Origin: Proteus sp. FME41
GTDB lineage: Bacteria; Pseudomonadota; Gammaproteobacteria; Enterobacterales; Enterobacteriaceae
Direction of reading: 5' to 3'
Assembly: GCF_014897315.1 (NCBI RefSeq)
Contig: NZ_JABUYL010000009.1
Location: forward strand, 110,341-174,340
Length of the DNA: 64,000 nt
The translations under genes were made by a program, and so were the position numbers. This document shows, piece by piece, positions 9,500 through 21,000 of the stretch. A model generated the notes under the pieces. The model was not told where the DNA came from. It searched no databases and saw only the letters and a program-made list of their open reading frames with translations. Positions within the stretch are counted from its first letter, which is position 1; every line of letters starts with the position of its first letter.

Positions 9500-10075
9500 A
9501 TGCCTCGTATTCTTTATTTGCATGGTTTCAATAGCTCACCTAAATCAGCTAAAGCGCAAGCTTTTCGTCAATGGCTTGAAATTGCCCATCCAGAAATTGA
9601 GTTACTCGTGCCTCAATTACCGCCTTATCCTCAAGAAGCCGCTCTGCTGATTGGCAAATTAGTTAAAGAAAGTGCGGGTGATAAATGTGGGCTGGTGGGG
9701 TCGTCTCTCGGCGGCTATTTATCTATTTGGTTATCTCAACGTTTTGGTTTACCTGCGGTAGTTGTTAATCCCGCGATTCGTCCTTTTGATTTACTTCAAA
9801 ATTTTCTTGGCGAAAATGAAAATCCTTATACACATCAAAAATATAGATTAGAATCTCATCATATAGATGAATTACTCGCCTTGCGTATTCCCTCAATTAC
9901 CTCACCTGAACTTATTTGGTTGCTTCAACAAACTGGAGATGAAATACTTGATTATCGTCAAGCTGTCTCATATCTTGGCGCGTGTAGGCAAACCGTAGAA
10001 GCAAATGGAAACCATGCTTTTGTTGGTTTCGAGCGTTTTTTTCCAGAAATTATTCAGTTTTTAAAGGTAATTTAG
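9500..10075 (+). CDS. yqiA: Esterase YqiA
   Basis: A 191-residue alpha/beta hydrolase of the YqiA/YcfP family. The oxyanion region [12 protein letters not shown] is at the N-terminus, the nucleophile elbow GSSLGGYL around residues 67-74, and [11 protein letters not shown] near the end supplies the catalytic histidine. E. coli YqiA shows esterase activity on acyl-CoA and p-nitrophenyl esters; its cell role is unclear. It is tightly linked to cpdA and lies just before parE, as in E. coli. Confidence 0.93.
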   Translation: MPRILYLHGFNSSPKSAKAQAFRQWLEIAHPEIELLVPQLPPYPQEAALLIGKLVKESAGDKCGLVGSSLGGYLSIWLSQRFGLPAVVVNPAIRPFDLLQNFLGENENPYTHQKYRLESHHIDELLALRIPSITSPELIWLLQQTGDEILDYRQAVSYLGACRQTVEANGNHAFVGFERFFPEIIQFLKVI

Positions 10076-10198
10076 CCTTTCGGCCGATTAACCTGTAAAA
10101 CGTAGGTTGATGTATTTACCCGAAAATTAATATCATATTACCGCTAACACCTGTTATTATAAACAGTATTCTCTAACAGTGAACCGCAGATTAAAACA

Positions 10199-12094
10199 AT
10201 GACTCAATCAAGTTATAATGCAAAGGATATTGAGGTTCTTAATGGTCTAGAGCCAGTACGTCGTCGTCCTGGCATGTACACTGATACCTCTAGACCGAAC
10301 CATTTGGCACAGGAAGTGATAGACAATAGCGTGGACGAGGCACTTGCGGGGCACGCATCGAAGGTCGATGTCATTTTATATGAAGACCAATCTATCGAAG
10401 TTATCGATAACGGGCGAGGAATGCCTGTCGATATTCATCCTGAACTTAACGTTTCTGCTATCGAGTTGATCCTCGCCCATCTTCATGCCGGAGGAAAATT
10501 CTCTAATAAAAATTACCAATTTTCTGGCGGATTACATGGTGTTGGGATCTCCGTCGTTAATGCCCTGTCTAAGCGCATTGAAGTCACCGTTCGTCGTGAT
10601 GGCAAAATCTATCAAATTGCCTTTGAAAATGGTGAAAAAGTTGAAGAACTTCACGAAATAGGAACTTGCGCTAAACGTGATACAGGAACAAGTGTCCATT
10701 TTTGGCCTGATGTCTCGTATTTTGATGTTCCTCGCTTTTCGTCCAAAAGCTTGTCGCATGTACTAAAAGCGAAAGCTGTATTGTGTCCCGGCGTGAATGT
10801 CTCTTTTGTTGATAAAGTGAATAACACTCAAGAAAATTGGTGTTATGCAGATGGTTTAACGGATTATTTAAGTGAAGCAGTAGCAGAGTTTATTCGCCTT
10901 CCAGAAGAGCCCTTTACGGGAAAATTTGTCGGTGATAATGAAGCCGTCGAGTGGGCGATGTTATGGCTACCTGAAGGCGGTGATTTACTCACAGAAAGTT
11001 ATGTTAACTTAATACCAACTGTTCAAGGTGGTACGCACGTAAATGGTTTACGCCAAGGCGTGTTAGATGCAATGCGTGAATTTTGTGAATTCCGTAATTT
11101 GCTACCAAGAGGGATTAAATTAACTGCAGATGATACATGGGAACGTTGTGCTTATGTATTGTCAGTGAAAATGCAAGATCCCCAATTTGCAGGGCAAACC
11201 AAAGAGCGTTTGTCATCAAGACAAACCAGTGCGTTTGTGGCGAGTGCAGTAAAAAATGCCTTTAGCTTATGGCTGAACCAAAATGTTCAAGTGGGTGAAT
11301 TACTCGCTGATATGGCCATCAGTAGCGCGCAACGCCGTATGCGTGCAGCAAAAAAAGTGGTAAGGAAGAAACTCACTTCAGGGCCTGCATTACCAGGGAA
11401 ATTAGCGGATTGCTCATCTCAAGATTTACGCTATACCGAACTGTTTTTAGTTGAAGGGGACTCCGCAGGGGGCTCGGCTAAGCAAGCACGAGATCGCGAG
11501 TATCAGGCAATTATGCCGCTACGAGGTAAAATCCTAAATACATGGGAAGTCTCTTCTGATGAAGTGTTAGCATCACAAGAGGTACATGATATTTCTGTAG
11601 CCATTGGTATGGACCCTGATAGCGACGATTTAAGCCAATTACGTTACGGTAAAGTGTGTATTCTTGCGGATGCGGACTCTGATGGCTTACATATTGCCAC
11701 TTTATTGTGTGCGTTATTTGTTCGCCATTTCCCTGCACTTGTTAAGCAAGGACATGTTTATATGGCAATGCCGCCACTTTACCGTATTGATTTAGGTAAA
11801 GAAGTTCATTATGCCCTTGATGAATCAGAAAAAAATGCCATTTTACAATGCTTAAGCCGTAAGAAAGGGAAACCTAATGTACAGCGTTTTAAAGGGTTGG
11901 GAGAGATGAATCCACTTCAACTGCGCGAAACGACACTTGATCCTAATACACGTCGTTTAGTGCAATTGGTGATTGATGACGAAAATTATCAAGAAACCTT
12001 AGGCATGATGGATATGTTATTAGCAAAAAAACGCTCTGAAGATCGCCGAAATTGGTTACAAGAAAAAGGCGATGAAGTTGACATCGAAGTGTAA
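10199..12094 (+). CDS. parE: DNA topoisomerase IV subunit B ParE
   Basis: A 631-residue ATPase subunit of topoisomerase IV, which unlinks daughter chromosomes. The GHKL ATPase motifs are present: DNSVDEALAG, DNGRGMPVDIHPE and GLHGVGISVVNALS. The TOPRIM part has EGDSAGGSAKQARDR and DADSDGLHIATLL. The quinolone-related region PLRGKILNTWEVSSDEVLAS is like wild-type E. coli. Length is normal. The partner gene parC begins 32 bases downstream, so the pair is an operon. Confidence 0.98.
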   Translation: MTQSSYNAKDIEVLNGLEPVRRRPGMYTDTSRPNHLAQEVIDNSVDEALAGHASKVDVILYEDQSIEVIDNGRGMPVDIHPELNVSAIELILAHLHAGGKFSNKNYQFSGGLHGVGISVVNALSKRIEVTVRRDGKIYQIAFENGEKVEELHEIGTCAKRDTGTSVHFWPDVSYFDVPRFSSKSLSHVLKAKAVLCPGVNVSFVDKVNNTQENWCYADGLTDYLSEAVAEFIRLPEEPFTGKFVGDNEAVEWAMLWLPEGGDLLTESYVNLIPTVQGGTHVNGLRQGVLDAMREFCEFRNLLPRGIKLTADDTWERCAYVLSVKMQDPQFAGQTKERLSSRQTSAFVASAVKNAFSLWLNQNVQVGELLADMAISSAQRRMRAAKKVVRKKLTSGPALPGKLADCSSQDLRYTELFLVEGDSAGGSAKQARDREYQAIMPLRGKILNTWEVSSDEVLASQEVHDISVAIGMDPDSDDLSQLRYGKVCILADADSDGLHIATLLCALFVRHFPALVKQGHVYMAMPPLYRIDLGKEVHYALDESEKNAILQCLSRKKGKPNVQRFKGLGEMNPLQLRETTLDPNTRRLVQLVIDDENYQETLGMMDMLLAKKRSEDRRNWLQEKGDEVDIEV

Positions 12095-12126
12095 TGGATA
12101 CCATAAGAGTCTGAGGAAAATATTTA

Positions 12127-15084
12127 ATGAGTGAATTGACTCATGATGGTGTAGAGCGCCAACCGCTCCACTTATTTACAGAAAATGCCTATCTCAACTA
12201 TTCCATGTACGTCATTATGGATCGCGCATTGCCTTTTATCGGCGATGGGCTAAAACCTGTACAACGTCGTATTGTTTATGCGATGTCAGAGCTGGGCTTA
12301 AGTAATAACGCAAAATTTAAAAAATCAGCCCGTACTGTCGGTGACGTGTTAGGTAAATATCACCCCCATGGTGATAGTGCTTGTTATGAAGCGATGGTGC
12401 TGATGGCTCAACCTTTCTCTTATCGTTATCCGTTGATTGACGGGCAAGGTAACTGGGGGGCACCTGATGATCCAAAATCTTTCGCTGCGATGCGTTATAC
12501 CGAATCACGTCTTTCTAAATATTCACAAATATTATTAAGTGAGTTAGGGCATGGTACGGTTGATTGGATCCCTAACTTTGACGGCACAATGCAAGAGCCG
12601 AAAATGTTACCTGCGCGTTTGCCTAATATTGTTCTTAATGGCACAACGGGCATTGCAGTTGGGATGGCAACAGATATTCCGCCCCATAATGCGCGCGAAA
12701 TAGGGCAAGCCTTAGTCATGCTTTTAGATAATCCTGATGCGGGGTTATCTGATGTAATGCAATATGTCCAAGGCCCAGATTATCCGACTGAAGCCGAAAT
12801 TATTACGGCTCAAGAGGATATCAAAAAGATTTATAAAACAGGACGTGGCTCTGTCCGAATGAGGGCCGTTTGGCAAAAAGAAGAGGGATGTGCGGTTATT
12901 ACTGCGTTGCCTCATCAAGTTTCGGGTGCCAAAGTATTAGAGCAAATTGCGGCATTAATGCGCGCTAAAAAACTGCCATTAGTGGAAGATTTACGTGATG
13001 AATCCAATCATGAAAATCCCACAAGACTTGTGATTGTTCCTCGTAGTAATCGTGTCGATTTAGAACAAGTGATGTATTACTTGTTTGTGAATACTGATTT
13101 AGAGAAAAGTTATCGCGTTAACCTAAATATGATTGGGTTAGATAACCGTCCTGCGGTAAAAGGGTTGTTGACGATTTTAAATGAGTGGTTAGTGTATCGT
13201 CGTCAAACCGTGACAAATCGTTTAAATCATCGCTTAGAAAAAGTATTACGTCGCTTAGAAATTCTCAAAGGTTTATTAATTGCTTATCTTAATATTGATG
13301 AAGTGATTGACATTATTCGTCATGAAGATGAGCCGAAAGCAGAATTAATGCGTCGCTTTGAGTTATCTGAGATCCAAGCTGAAGCTATTTTAGAGTTACG
13401 TTTACGCCAATTAGCCAAGCTTGAAGAGATAAAACTTAAAGGTGAAAGTGATGAGCTTGAAAAAGAGCGTATTTCTCTTGAAAAATTACTGAGTTCACCA
13501 AAGCATTTAAATAAATTACTCAGAAAAGAGATTGAAGCTGATGCGAAAGAATTTGGTGACGACCGACGTTCGCCTATTCGTCCTCAAGAAGAGGCCAAAG
13601 TCGTTAATGAATTAGATATGTTGCCATCAGAGCCGGTGACTATCGTGCTTTCTGAAATGGGTTGGGTGCGTAATGCGAAAGGACATGATATTGATCCTAG
13701 CGCAATGAGTTATCGTGCTGGAGATAGCTATCACAGTGCTATACGAGGCATGAGTAATCAACCCGTCCTCTTCCTCGATTCAACAGGGAGAAGCTATACT
13801 TTAAGTCCAAATGATATGCCTTCAGGGCGGAGTCAAGGCGAGCCATTAACAGGGAAATTAACTTTCCCACCTGATGCTAGCGTGAAATATATGTTAGCAG
13901 GCAACGCAGGACAAGAATACCTACTGGCAACGAAAGAAGGTTACGGGTCTGTTCTCTCTTATGATGAAATGGAAACGAAGAATAAAACGGGTAAAGGACT
14001 GCTGACAGTATCTGAAGAGACTGAATTATTCGCACCATTCTTAGTTGATCCACAGAAAAAAAATGATCAGCATTGGCTTATTATTATCACTGATAAAACA
14101 CGTATTTTAGCCATTTCAGCAGAACAACTGAATGAAATGAACAAAAAAGGGCGTGGTACTCGTCTTGTTGCGTTAGGAAAAGAGCAAGGTGATGTGATTG
14201 AACAAATACTGTTAGCACCTAAAAATGAGGCCTTAATTTTTACAGTTGATGGTCAGCATGAAGTGCTTAAAGCTGAAGAAATTAGCTATTTTAGCGGTAA
14301 TGCAGGTGATGAGCCTATTCCGTTAAAACATCTGCATCCTGAAGCCGTCACGGTGATTATGTCTGAAAAAGGGCTGATTCGTTGCCAAAAAGGACATAAT
14401 ATCGATGCTCAAGCTGTTGGTTTTAAAGCAGGAGACGATTATTTTGATGCTGTTGAAGGTATGAGTAATCAGCCTGTGCATTTGATAGACACTACGGGGC
14501 AAAGTTATACCGTTGATGTTGATGCATTACCGTCGGGTCGTAGTAAAGGTGATGCGCTGACTGAACGATTAAAAGTTCAAAAAGGTGCACAATTACGCCA
14601 TGTGGTTATGGGAGAATGCACAGATAAGATCTTAATGGCATCTGATGCAGGTTATGGGTTTATTTGTCAGGTTGATGATTTAACCTCTAAGAATAAAGCA
14701 GGAAAATCACTACTCACATTGCCTGAAAATGCATTACCATTACCGCCACAACGTTTGAATAATGAGCTGAGTGACCTCATCATGATCATTACTCAAGGCG
14801 GTAGAATGCTAATTTTTGAAGCATCTGAATTACCCACTATGGTGAAAGGAAAAGGAAATCAGATGGTTTCTATTCCAGCGTCACAAGCAGCAAGTGGTGA
14901 AGATAAAGTCGTTTGGTTACGTGTATTACCTGAAAATGCCTCAGTCACGCTGCATTTTGGTAAACGTAAACTGACGTTGTCGGCGACTGAGCTGACTAGC
15001 TTCAAAGCAAAACGAGGACGCAGAGGGACTTCTTTACCTCGTGGTGCTCAAACAATTGATAAAATTGATATTGAATCAAATTAA
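12127..15084 (+). CDS. parC: DNA topoisomerase IV subunit A ParC with a tandemly duplicated C-terminal domain
   Basis: The catalytic subunit that cuts and reseals DNA. Residues 1-490 are a normal ParC core: winged helix with the quinolone region [10 protein letters not shown] (Ser84 and Glu88, both wild type), active-site Tyr124 in [11 protein letters not shown], then tower and coiled coil. The protein is 985 residues, while E. coli ParC is 752. The excess is explained by two consecutive beta-pinwheel domains: copy 1 at about 499-735 and copy 2 at about 736-985. They align with a constant offset of 237 residues, for example GMSNQPV, PSGRS and KNK-GK occur in both. The frame is intact and the DNA of the copies is well diverged, so this is not an assembly error. 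GAGGAAA precedes the ATG. Confidence 0.97.
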   Translation: MSELTHDGVERQPLHLFTENAYLNYSMYVIMDRALPFIGDGLKPVQRRIVYAMSELGLSNNAKFKKSARTVGDVLGKYHPHGDSACYEAMVLMAQPFSYRYPLIDGQGNWGAPDDPKSFAAMRYTESRLSKYSQILLSELGHGTVDWIPNFDGTMQEPKMLPARLPNIVLNGTTGIAVGMATDIPPHNAREIGQALVMLLDNPDAGLSDVMQYVQGPDYPTEAEIITAQEDIKKIYKTGRGSVRMRAVWQKEEGCAVITALPHQVSGAKVLEQIAALMRAKKLPLVEDLRDESNHENPTRLVIVPRSNRVDLEQVMYYLFVNTDLEKSYRVNLNMIGLDNRPAVKGLLTILNEWLVYRRQTVTNRLNHRLEKVLRRLEILKGLLIAYLNIDEVIDIIRHEDEPKAELMRRFELSEIQAEAILELRLRQLAKLEEIKLKGESDELEKERISLEKLLSSPKHLNKLLRKEIEADAKEFGDDRRSPIRPQEEAKVVNELDMLPSEPVTIVLSEMGWVRNAKGHDIDPSAMSYRAGDSYHSAIRGMSNQPVLFLDSTGRSYTLSPNDMPSGRSQGEPLTGKLTFPPDASVKYMLAGNAGQEYLLATKEGYGSVLSYDEMETKNKTGKGLLTVSEETELFAPFLVDPQKKNDQHWLIIITDKTRILAISAEQLNEMNKKGRGTRLVALGKEQGDVIEQILLAPKNEALIFTVDGQHEVLKAEEISYFSGNAGDEPIPLKHLHPEAVTVIMSEKGLIRCQKGHNIDAQAVGFKAGDDYFDAVEGMSNQPVHLIDTTGQSYTVDVDALPSGRSKGDALTERLKVQKGAQLRHVVMGECTDKILMASDAGYGFICQVDDLTSKNKAGKSLLTLPENALPLPPQRLNNELSDLIMIITQGGRMLIFEASELPTMVKGKGNQMVSIPASQAASGEDKVVWLRVLPENASVTLHFGKRKLTLSATELTSFKAKRGRRGTSLPRGAQTIDKIDIESN
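13621..15081 (+). repeat. Internal protein-level tandem repeat in parC
   Basis: Copy 1 is 13621-14331 and copy 2 is 14332-15081. Paired landmarks are VTIVLSEMG / [15 protein letters not shown] / [24 protein letters not shown] / [30 protein letters not shown] / [12 protein letters not shown] and [11 protein letters not shown] / [11 protein letters not shown]. By eye roughly 40 percent of residues are identical in the first halves and fewer towards the ends. Nucleotide identity is visibly low at synonymous sites. Confidence 0.95.
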
Positions 15085-15148
15085 ACTTAATACTTAATTT
15101 ATATTTAGTGGGTCGATAGGCCCACTTCTATTTAGGACGCTAAAACTT

Positions 15149-15898
15149 ATGTTAGCTATTATCCGAGGCATCATTGTCATTCTTTATACCATTCTTGTGG
15201 TGACGTTTGGGATGATTTATTGCATGTTTTCACCAAGAAACCCAAAACATGTCATGACGTACGGACGCTTATTCGGCAAATTATCTCATGTATTTGGTAT
15301 CAAGTTAGTTGAGCGATTTCCCAAAGAAACAAAAAGTTATGGTCCTAGTGTCTATATTGCTAATCATCAAAATAATTTTGATATGGTTACCATGTCGAAT
15401 GCAGTTCAGCCAAACACGGTTACGGTAGGTAAAAAAAGCCTTATTTTTATTCCTTTTTTTGGTTTGCTTTATTGGATAACGGGCAATATCTTAATTGATA
15501 GAGGAAACCGTTCTAAAGCACATGGCACTATTTCTCAGGTTGCTGATCAAATTAAATCAAAGAAAATTTCAGTGTGGATGTTCCCTGAGGGAACACGTAG
15601 CCGTGGTCGCGGTCTTTTGCCTTTTAAAACAGGGGCTTTTCATGCCGCAATCCAAGCAGGAGTACCTATTATTCCTGTTTGTGTCTCGACTACACAAGGT
15701 AAAGTAAAGGTAAATCGCTGGAATAATGGTCATGTTATTGTTGAAATGCTACCGCCTATTGATGTTTCAAAATACACAAAAGATCAAGTGCGCGAATTAG
15801 CGGAAGATTGTCGCCAAATTATGAAAGCAAAAATTGAAGCATTAGATAAAGAAGTTGAAGAAATGAATAAACGTGATTTTCCGGGTAAATTTGATTAA
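15149..15898 (+). CDS. plsC: 1-acyl-sn-glycerol-3-phosphate acyltransferase PlsC
   Basis: A 249-residue inner-membrane enzyme that acylates lysophosphatidic acid to phosphatidic acid, the second acylation in phospholipid synthesis. A hydrophobic N-terminal helix (residues 1-27) anchors it. The catalytic HX4D motif is NHQNNFD, and the substrate motif is FPEGTRSRGRG. Position after parC and before ftsP is the same as in E. coli. AGGA precedes the ATG with slightly long spacing. Confidence 0.96.
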   Translation: MLAIIRGIIVILYTILVVTFGMIYCMFSPRNPKHVMTYGRLFGKLSHVFGIKLVERFPKETKSYGPSVYIANHQNNFDMVTMSNAVQPNTVTVGKKSLIFIPFFGLLYWITGNILIDRGNRSKAHGTISQVADQIKSKKISVWMFPEGTRSRGRGLLPFKTGAFHAAIQAGVPIIPVCVSTTQGKVKVNRWNNGHVIVEMLPPIDVSKYTKDQVRELAEDCRQIMKAKIEALDKEVEEMNKRDFPGKFD

Positions 15899-15921
15899 CG
15901 TTTATCCTTCTGCATAACATG

Positions 15922-15957
15922 AATATAAGCCTGGTTTTCAGGCTTATATTGTTTTTA
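15922..15957 (+). terminator. Terminator of plsC
   Basis: A perfect 12-pair stem (15922-15933 with 15939-15950), 5-base loop, followed by GTTTTTA. The rest of the gap to ftsP (to 16130) shows only a 7-base inverted repeat TTCCTAT/ATAGGAA at 16071 and 16098. Confidence 0.93.
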
Positions 15958-16130
15958 CTTGATGAAAACACACTCTATTATCAACTATTTTTAGGATATA
16001 TGTCACATCCGCGCTATTATGCTCCCGTAATTTCATTTAAGTCCTTTGTCTTTAAAATCACAGCAGCTTTTTCCTATGATGATGTTTTTATTATGCGATA
16101 GGAATATTTGTATTTTGTTGCGGAGAAAGT

Positions 16131-17552
16131 ATGTCATTTAGTCGTCGCCAGTTTATTCAGGCTTCAGGCTTAGCGGTATGTCTGGGCTCAATATCTTCTT
16201 CTGTTCGTGCTGAATCAGCCAGTGATAAACAATTACCCATACCGCCATTGCTTGAATCTCGTCGTGGCCAGCCTATTTTTTTGACCCTACAAAATGTTCA
16301 TTGGGCATTTAATGGCTCACAAAAAGCAGAGGTTTGGGGGATCAATGGTTCAACACCTGGGCCCACAATCAAAGTCAAAAGCGGTGATGATATAAAACTC
16401 ATTTATAGTAATCGTCTAAATGAGCCTGTATCAATGACGGTGAGTGGCTTATTAGTGCCAGGCACTCAAGTGGGTGGTGCTGCAAGATTAATGTCACCTG
16501 GTGCTTATTGGTCGCCAGTTTTACCTATTCGTCAAAAAGCAACCACATGTTGGTATCACGCGAATACCCCCTTTAAAATGGCACCCCATGTTTATAATGG
16601 ATTGGTTGGAATGTGGATAGTAGAAGATGAAGAAAGTCAGTCACTTCCATTACCAAAGCATTATGGTGTGAATGATTTTCCTATTATCATTCAAGATAAG
16701 AGAATCGATAATTTTGGTGCGCCACAGTACGACAAAGAAGCCGCAAGTGAAGGTTTTTTCGGAGATACGTTGTTAGTGAATGGACGTGAAGATCCTTACA
16801 TTGAAGTCTCTAGAGGCTGGATACGTTTACGTTTAGTTAACGCATCTAATGCTCGCCGTTATGAGTTAACGGCAAGTGATGGTCGTTCACTTTACCTTAT
16901 TGCGTCGGATCAAGGCTTATTAACATCCCCCGTTGAGTTAAAATCAATACCGATGGCGCCCGGTGAGCGGCGTGAAATACTCGTGGATATGTCAGAAGGG
17001 GGGGAAGTTATCATAACTGCAGGCCAAAGTGCCGGTTTTATGGATAAACTTCGTGGTATTTTTGAGCCATCAGATCTATTACGTAATGCAAATATTTTAA
17101 CGATTAAGCCAACAGGCTTGATGTCCTTAGTGACTGATAAGGCACCTCAGCAATTGGCTGTCGATGACACACAAATTACCACGTCTATTCAGCCTAGGAC
17201 TATTCAGTTACATAATAGCCCACCGGGAATTAACAATGCTCGCTGGGAATTATCAAGAATAGATTTAGTTGGTAAACAAAATGGATGGGAGCGGTGGCTT
17301 GTCACTGTACCGACACCACAATCTTTTCATATTGAAGGTGCTCGTTTTAAAGTGATCAACCATCATGGGCAAAAACCATCACCTGCTGATTTTGGATGGA
17401 AAGATACTGTTTGGATAGAGAGCCAAAGTGAGCTATTGGTAGAATTAAAACAGCCTTCTTACTCACACTTTCCTTTCCTGTATTACAGTCAGTTATTAGA
17501 AAATGCAGATAAAGGCATGGTTGGGCAAATGGAAATCACACCCATAGAATAA
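16131..17552 (+). CDS. ftsP: Cell division protein FtsP (SufI)
   Basis: A 473-residue periplasmic protein built like a multicopper oxidase but without the copper ligands. It stabilises the divisome under stress. The N-terminus carries a twin-arginine signal, SRRQFIQAS, followed by a hydrophobic stretch and cleavage near VRA at about residue 27. Cupredoxin features include GSTPGPTIKVKSGD and TCWYHANTPFKMAPHVYNGL, where the usual copper-binding HXH pairs are missing, as in SufI. GGAG lies five bases before the ATG. It is the usual downstream neighbour of plsC. Confidence 0.95.
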   Translation: MSFSRRQFIQASGLAVCLGSISSSVRAESASDKQLPIPPLLESRRGQPIFLTLQNVHWAFNGSQKAEVWGINGSTPGPTIKVKSGDDIKLIYSNRLNEPVSMTVSGLLVPGTQVGGAARLMSPGAYWSPVLPIRQKATTCWYHANTPFKMAPHVYNGLVGMWIVEDEESQSLPLPKHYGVNDFPIIIQDKRIDNFGAPQYDKEAASEGFFGDTLLVNGREDPYIEVSRGWIRLRLVNASNARRYELTASDGRSLYLIASDQGLLTSPVELKSIPMAPGERREILVDMSEGGEVIITAGQSAGFMDKLRGIFEPSDLLRNANILTIKPTGLMSLVTDKAPQQLAVDDTQITTSIQPRTIQLHNSPPGINNARWELSRIDLVGKQNGWERWLVTVPTPQSFHIEGARFKVINHHGQKPSPADFGWKDTVWIESQSELLVELKQPSYSHFPFLYYSQLLENADKGMVGQMEITPIE

Positions 17553-17579
17553 TTACTTAGACGATATTAAATTAAAAGA

Positions 17580-17617
17580 AAAACAGTATTTTTAAAATAA
17601 AAATACTGTTTTTTTTA
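17580..17617 (+). terminator. Terminator of ftsP
   Basis: A 14-pair stem (17580-17593 with 17599-17612), 5-base loop, then a T-run. It marks the end of the conserved block before the pta island. Confidence 0.92.
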
Positions 17618-18004
17618 TATTAAAAATAAGGTGGATTATATTTTTTAGACTAAAGTTAAATAGAGAATAATATTCTCATAATTAAATTGTTAATCAATTT
17701 GGTGTTTTTGTTTATTTATTTATGTTCTCTTTATTAAGTTGATTTAAATATGATGATTAATAAAGGCAATATCGAAAAAAGTTAATTTTGATTGTTTGTA
17801 ATATAATATTAAGTGATCTAAATTTGTTTAATTTATCTGTTAATTTGTGATTGTACGGTCAATCTATCTATTTTTATGGTATGAAATCATATTTTTGAGA
17901 TGTTCTTCAAGTAATTATTTCTCTAGAAACTAGAGAATCTTTGCGTCTTTAATTTTTTGATCCTTAATAAATGTTATTAATTTAAATATAACTGAAGGTA
18001 CAGA
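17618..18004 (+). promoter_or_regulatory. AT-rich upstream region of pta with a perfect palindrome
   Basis: No gene is visible. A perfect inverted repeat, TTCTCTAG-AAA-CTAGAGAA at 17919-17937, ends 67 bases before the pta start. It could be an operator or a leader hairpin. The rest is AT-rich with many possible -10 like words, so no promoter is named. Confidence 0.45.
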
Positions 18005-21000
18005 ATGAACAAAGAAATAGCTTTACGTCAACATCACAAAATGAATAAAAAAAACATAATAAATAAAAATATATTTCAACTTTCTCTTGTTGCCTCCGCA
18101 CTTCTTTTTTCTGGGTATTCCGTTGCGTATTCAGAAGCAGGGCAATTAGGTGATGTGAAAAGTTGGGAAAGCCAAGAGTACCAAAAAGACTGGGGACTGG
18201 CTGCGATGAATGCCTCTAGTGCCTATGCACTTGGTTTTCATGGGCAAGGTGCCAAAATTGGTGTGATGGACTCTGGTGCATTATTATCTCACTCTGAATT
18301 AAATAGCCCGCGTTTTCATGCCGTTAAGGCTAAAGGTGAGTATGGCACAACGGGCATGCGCTACCCTCAAGAAATGGGGGGGAATTATGAGAAAGGGCAA
18401 GCCTTTGATGTTGATGGAGGCTGGATTAAAGGCGTAAATGACACTCACGGTACTCACGTAACAGGTACTGTGGGAGCAAACCGTGATGGCAATGGTATGC
18501 ACGGTGTTGCATGGGGTGCTGATGTTTATTTAGGAAATACTGGCGCAACAGACAGCAATAACTACGGCCCTTATCAAGATTACACTTATTTTTATACTGG
18601 CTGGAAAGCCATGGTCGATGCAGGGGCACAGGTGATTAATAATAGTTGGGGGACAAACCCTCGTATTATTAATGCAGATAAAACGGTAGGCCCTGATGGC
18701 GGTAATACAACAGTTCATATGCCAGTAGATACTACGGCACAAACAGAATACGAATATTTCTACTTTAAAACAGTGTATGGCGATAAACCGTCCTTCGTTG
18801 ATGCCGCTTATGATGCAGTAAAAGGCACTAATGTTGTCCAAGTCTTTACAACGGGTAACCGCGACTTTGCTCAACCGTATTATCGTCCTCTCTATCCTTA
18901 TTTTAATCCTGAAGCAGAAAAACATTGGATCGCCGTTGCGGGTTTGAAACAGAATGCCGATGAGTCTGGTTATGAGCTGATTAAAGTTTTTAATGAAGCG
19001 GGTAATGCGAAATGGTGGACAGTCGTTGCTCCAGGATGGGGGGTTTATTCATCTATTGTTAATGATGATGGCAGTGCTGATTGGGCTTCATTTAGTGGTA
19101 CATCAATGGCGGCACCTCACGTGACGGGGGCTATGGGTGTATTAATGTCTCGTTATGAGTCAATGAACGCGATGCAAGTGCGTGATGTCATGTTTACAAC
19201 GGCTAACCATCGTAATCCAAATGGCGATTTGTATGATAGCTGGACAGCGGCTGAAGGTACGCCAGATGTACGTTATGGTTGGGGGACTCCTGATTTAGAT
19301 AAAGGAATGTATGGCCCAGGTCAATTCTTAGGTAAATTTGAATATAACCTAAGCATGACCCCACTTGATGTTTGGACAAATGATATTTCACAAACGGCAT
19401 TAGATCTACGTGAACAAGAAGATTTGGCATGGCTGAAGGATTACAAAGAGAAGGGGATTGCGGCTGGTGGTGATTATAATCTAGGTACTGATTTTGTTAT
19501 CAATGATGGTAATCCAGATCCAACTTCTCATATTGTTAGCAAAGAAGATGCTGAAAAATGGCGTAAAGAGTATTACCAAAAACGAGCAGATGCGATTCAA
19601 GCTAAAATTGATGCGGGTTTATATGATGGTACTTTAGTTAAAAAAGGCGAAGGTACATTAGTGATGACTGGTGATAATACGTATCGTGGTGGTACAACAG
19701 TCGAACAAGGTACCGTATATGGCTTTACAGAGTCATTTGGCACTGAAGCTGTTAATGTTAATGGCGGTAAATTAAGTGTTATTGACCGCTATAACGATAC
19801 TTTTACCCAAAAAGGTCAATTAGTATCAAATGAAAATCACAAAGCAAATATTAATATTAATGATAAAGGCACGTACTTAGTGACGGTAGGGCATGATGTT
19901 AATGTCGGTGATATGGCCTTAAATAAAGGGGCGAATTTAGATGTTGGTGCTGATAATGAAGGCCAATTAAAAGATATCTACCTGAATAATACGGTCGCAA
20001 CAGGAACGGTTAATGCGGACAATTTAGTGGATAATCGAGTTAAAACTAAAATGTTAGCGAATAACAATGTTACTTCAAACAGTGACTATGCATTATTTGA
20101 TAAAAATGTTTCTGTCAAAGACAACACAATTACAGGGACATTAAGTAAGAAAGAAAATACTTCTTTAGCCACATTTGCGAATAATGAAAATGGCCGTTCT
20201 ATTGCTAATACTTTAGATAGCACAGGTCGTGGCGATTTATTCAATGCGGTATTACCAATGAATGAAAGCGATCTGAATAAGACTTATGGATCCTTGGGCA
20301 GTGATATGTACCTTAACGCTAACAGTGCAAGCGTAGTGAATGTGTTAGGCTTAACTCGCACAGTGAAAGATCAAGCAATGGGTATTGGTCAAGGCCGTTA
20401 TGCTAAATTGGATAATAGCAATGCACGTATTTGGATGACAGGTATTGGTCAATGGGGTAATGCTGATTATGGTCATAGCAATATGGATGTTGATTTCTAT
20501 GTCGGCTTATTAGGTGCAGAAATTGATGTGACCGAAAATACCAAAGCAGGCCTCTTCTTTGGTGCGGGTTCAACCAAATATAAAGGGAATGAACACGGTA
20601 AAATAGACAGTAACGATATTCATATTGGTGCTTATGGTGTGTCTAATCTGTTTAATGTGGCTTCATTAAACTACGGTTTCACACATACTAACCAAGATAG
20701 AGAGGCAAAAAGAACACTTTGGGTAGGACAAAATGCAGGTTATAACTCTACTAGTTATGATGCAAAAATTACTCAAATTTTCTTAGAAGGTGCTTACACT
20801 CAATTTAATACTAATCAGTACTCTATTGAGCCTTATGCTGGGTTTAGCTGGTTGCGTGTATCAACGGATGATATTAATGAAAATGTCGGTAATATGAAAT
20901 TTACCACTAAGACGGATTCACAAGATATTCAAGTCGGCACCATTGGTTTACGTGGTGGATATCCATTTATGGCAGGCAACGTTAATATGGCATTAAAAGG

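Noticed and set aside
13621..15081. Assembly duplication as an explanation of long parC
   Set aside because: The two copies are only moderately similar at protein level and clearly diverged in DNA, so a collapsed or repeated read region cannot explain them.
15919..16101. 60-codon frame after plsC
   Set aside because: It begins inside the plsC terminator hairpin and has no upstream ribosome binding site.
18530..18925. 131-codon frame antisense to pta
   Set aside because: It is a by-product of the reading frame of the autotransporter; no start signal and no sensible protein features.
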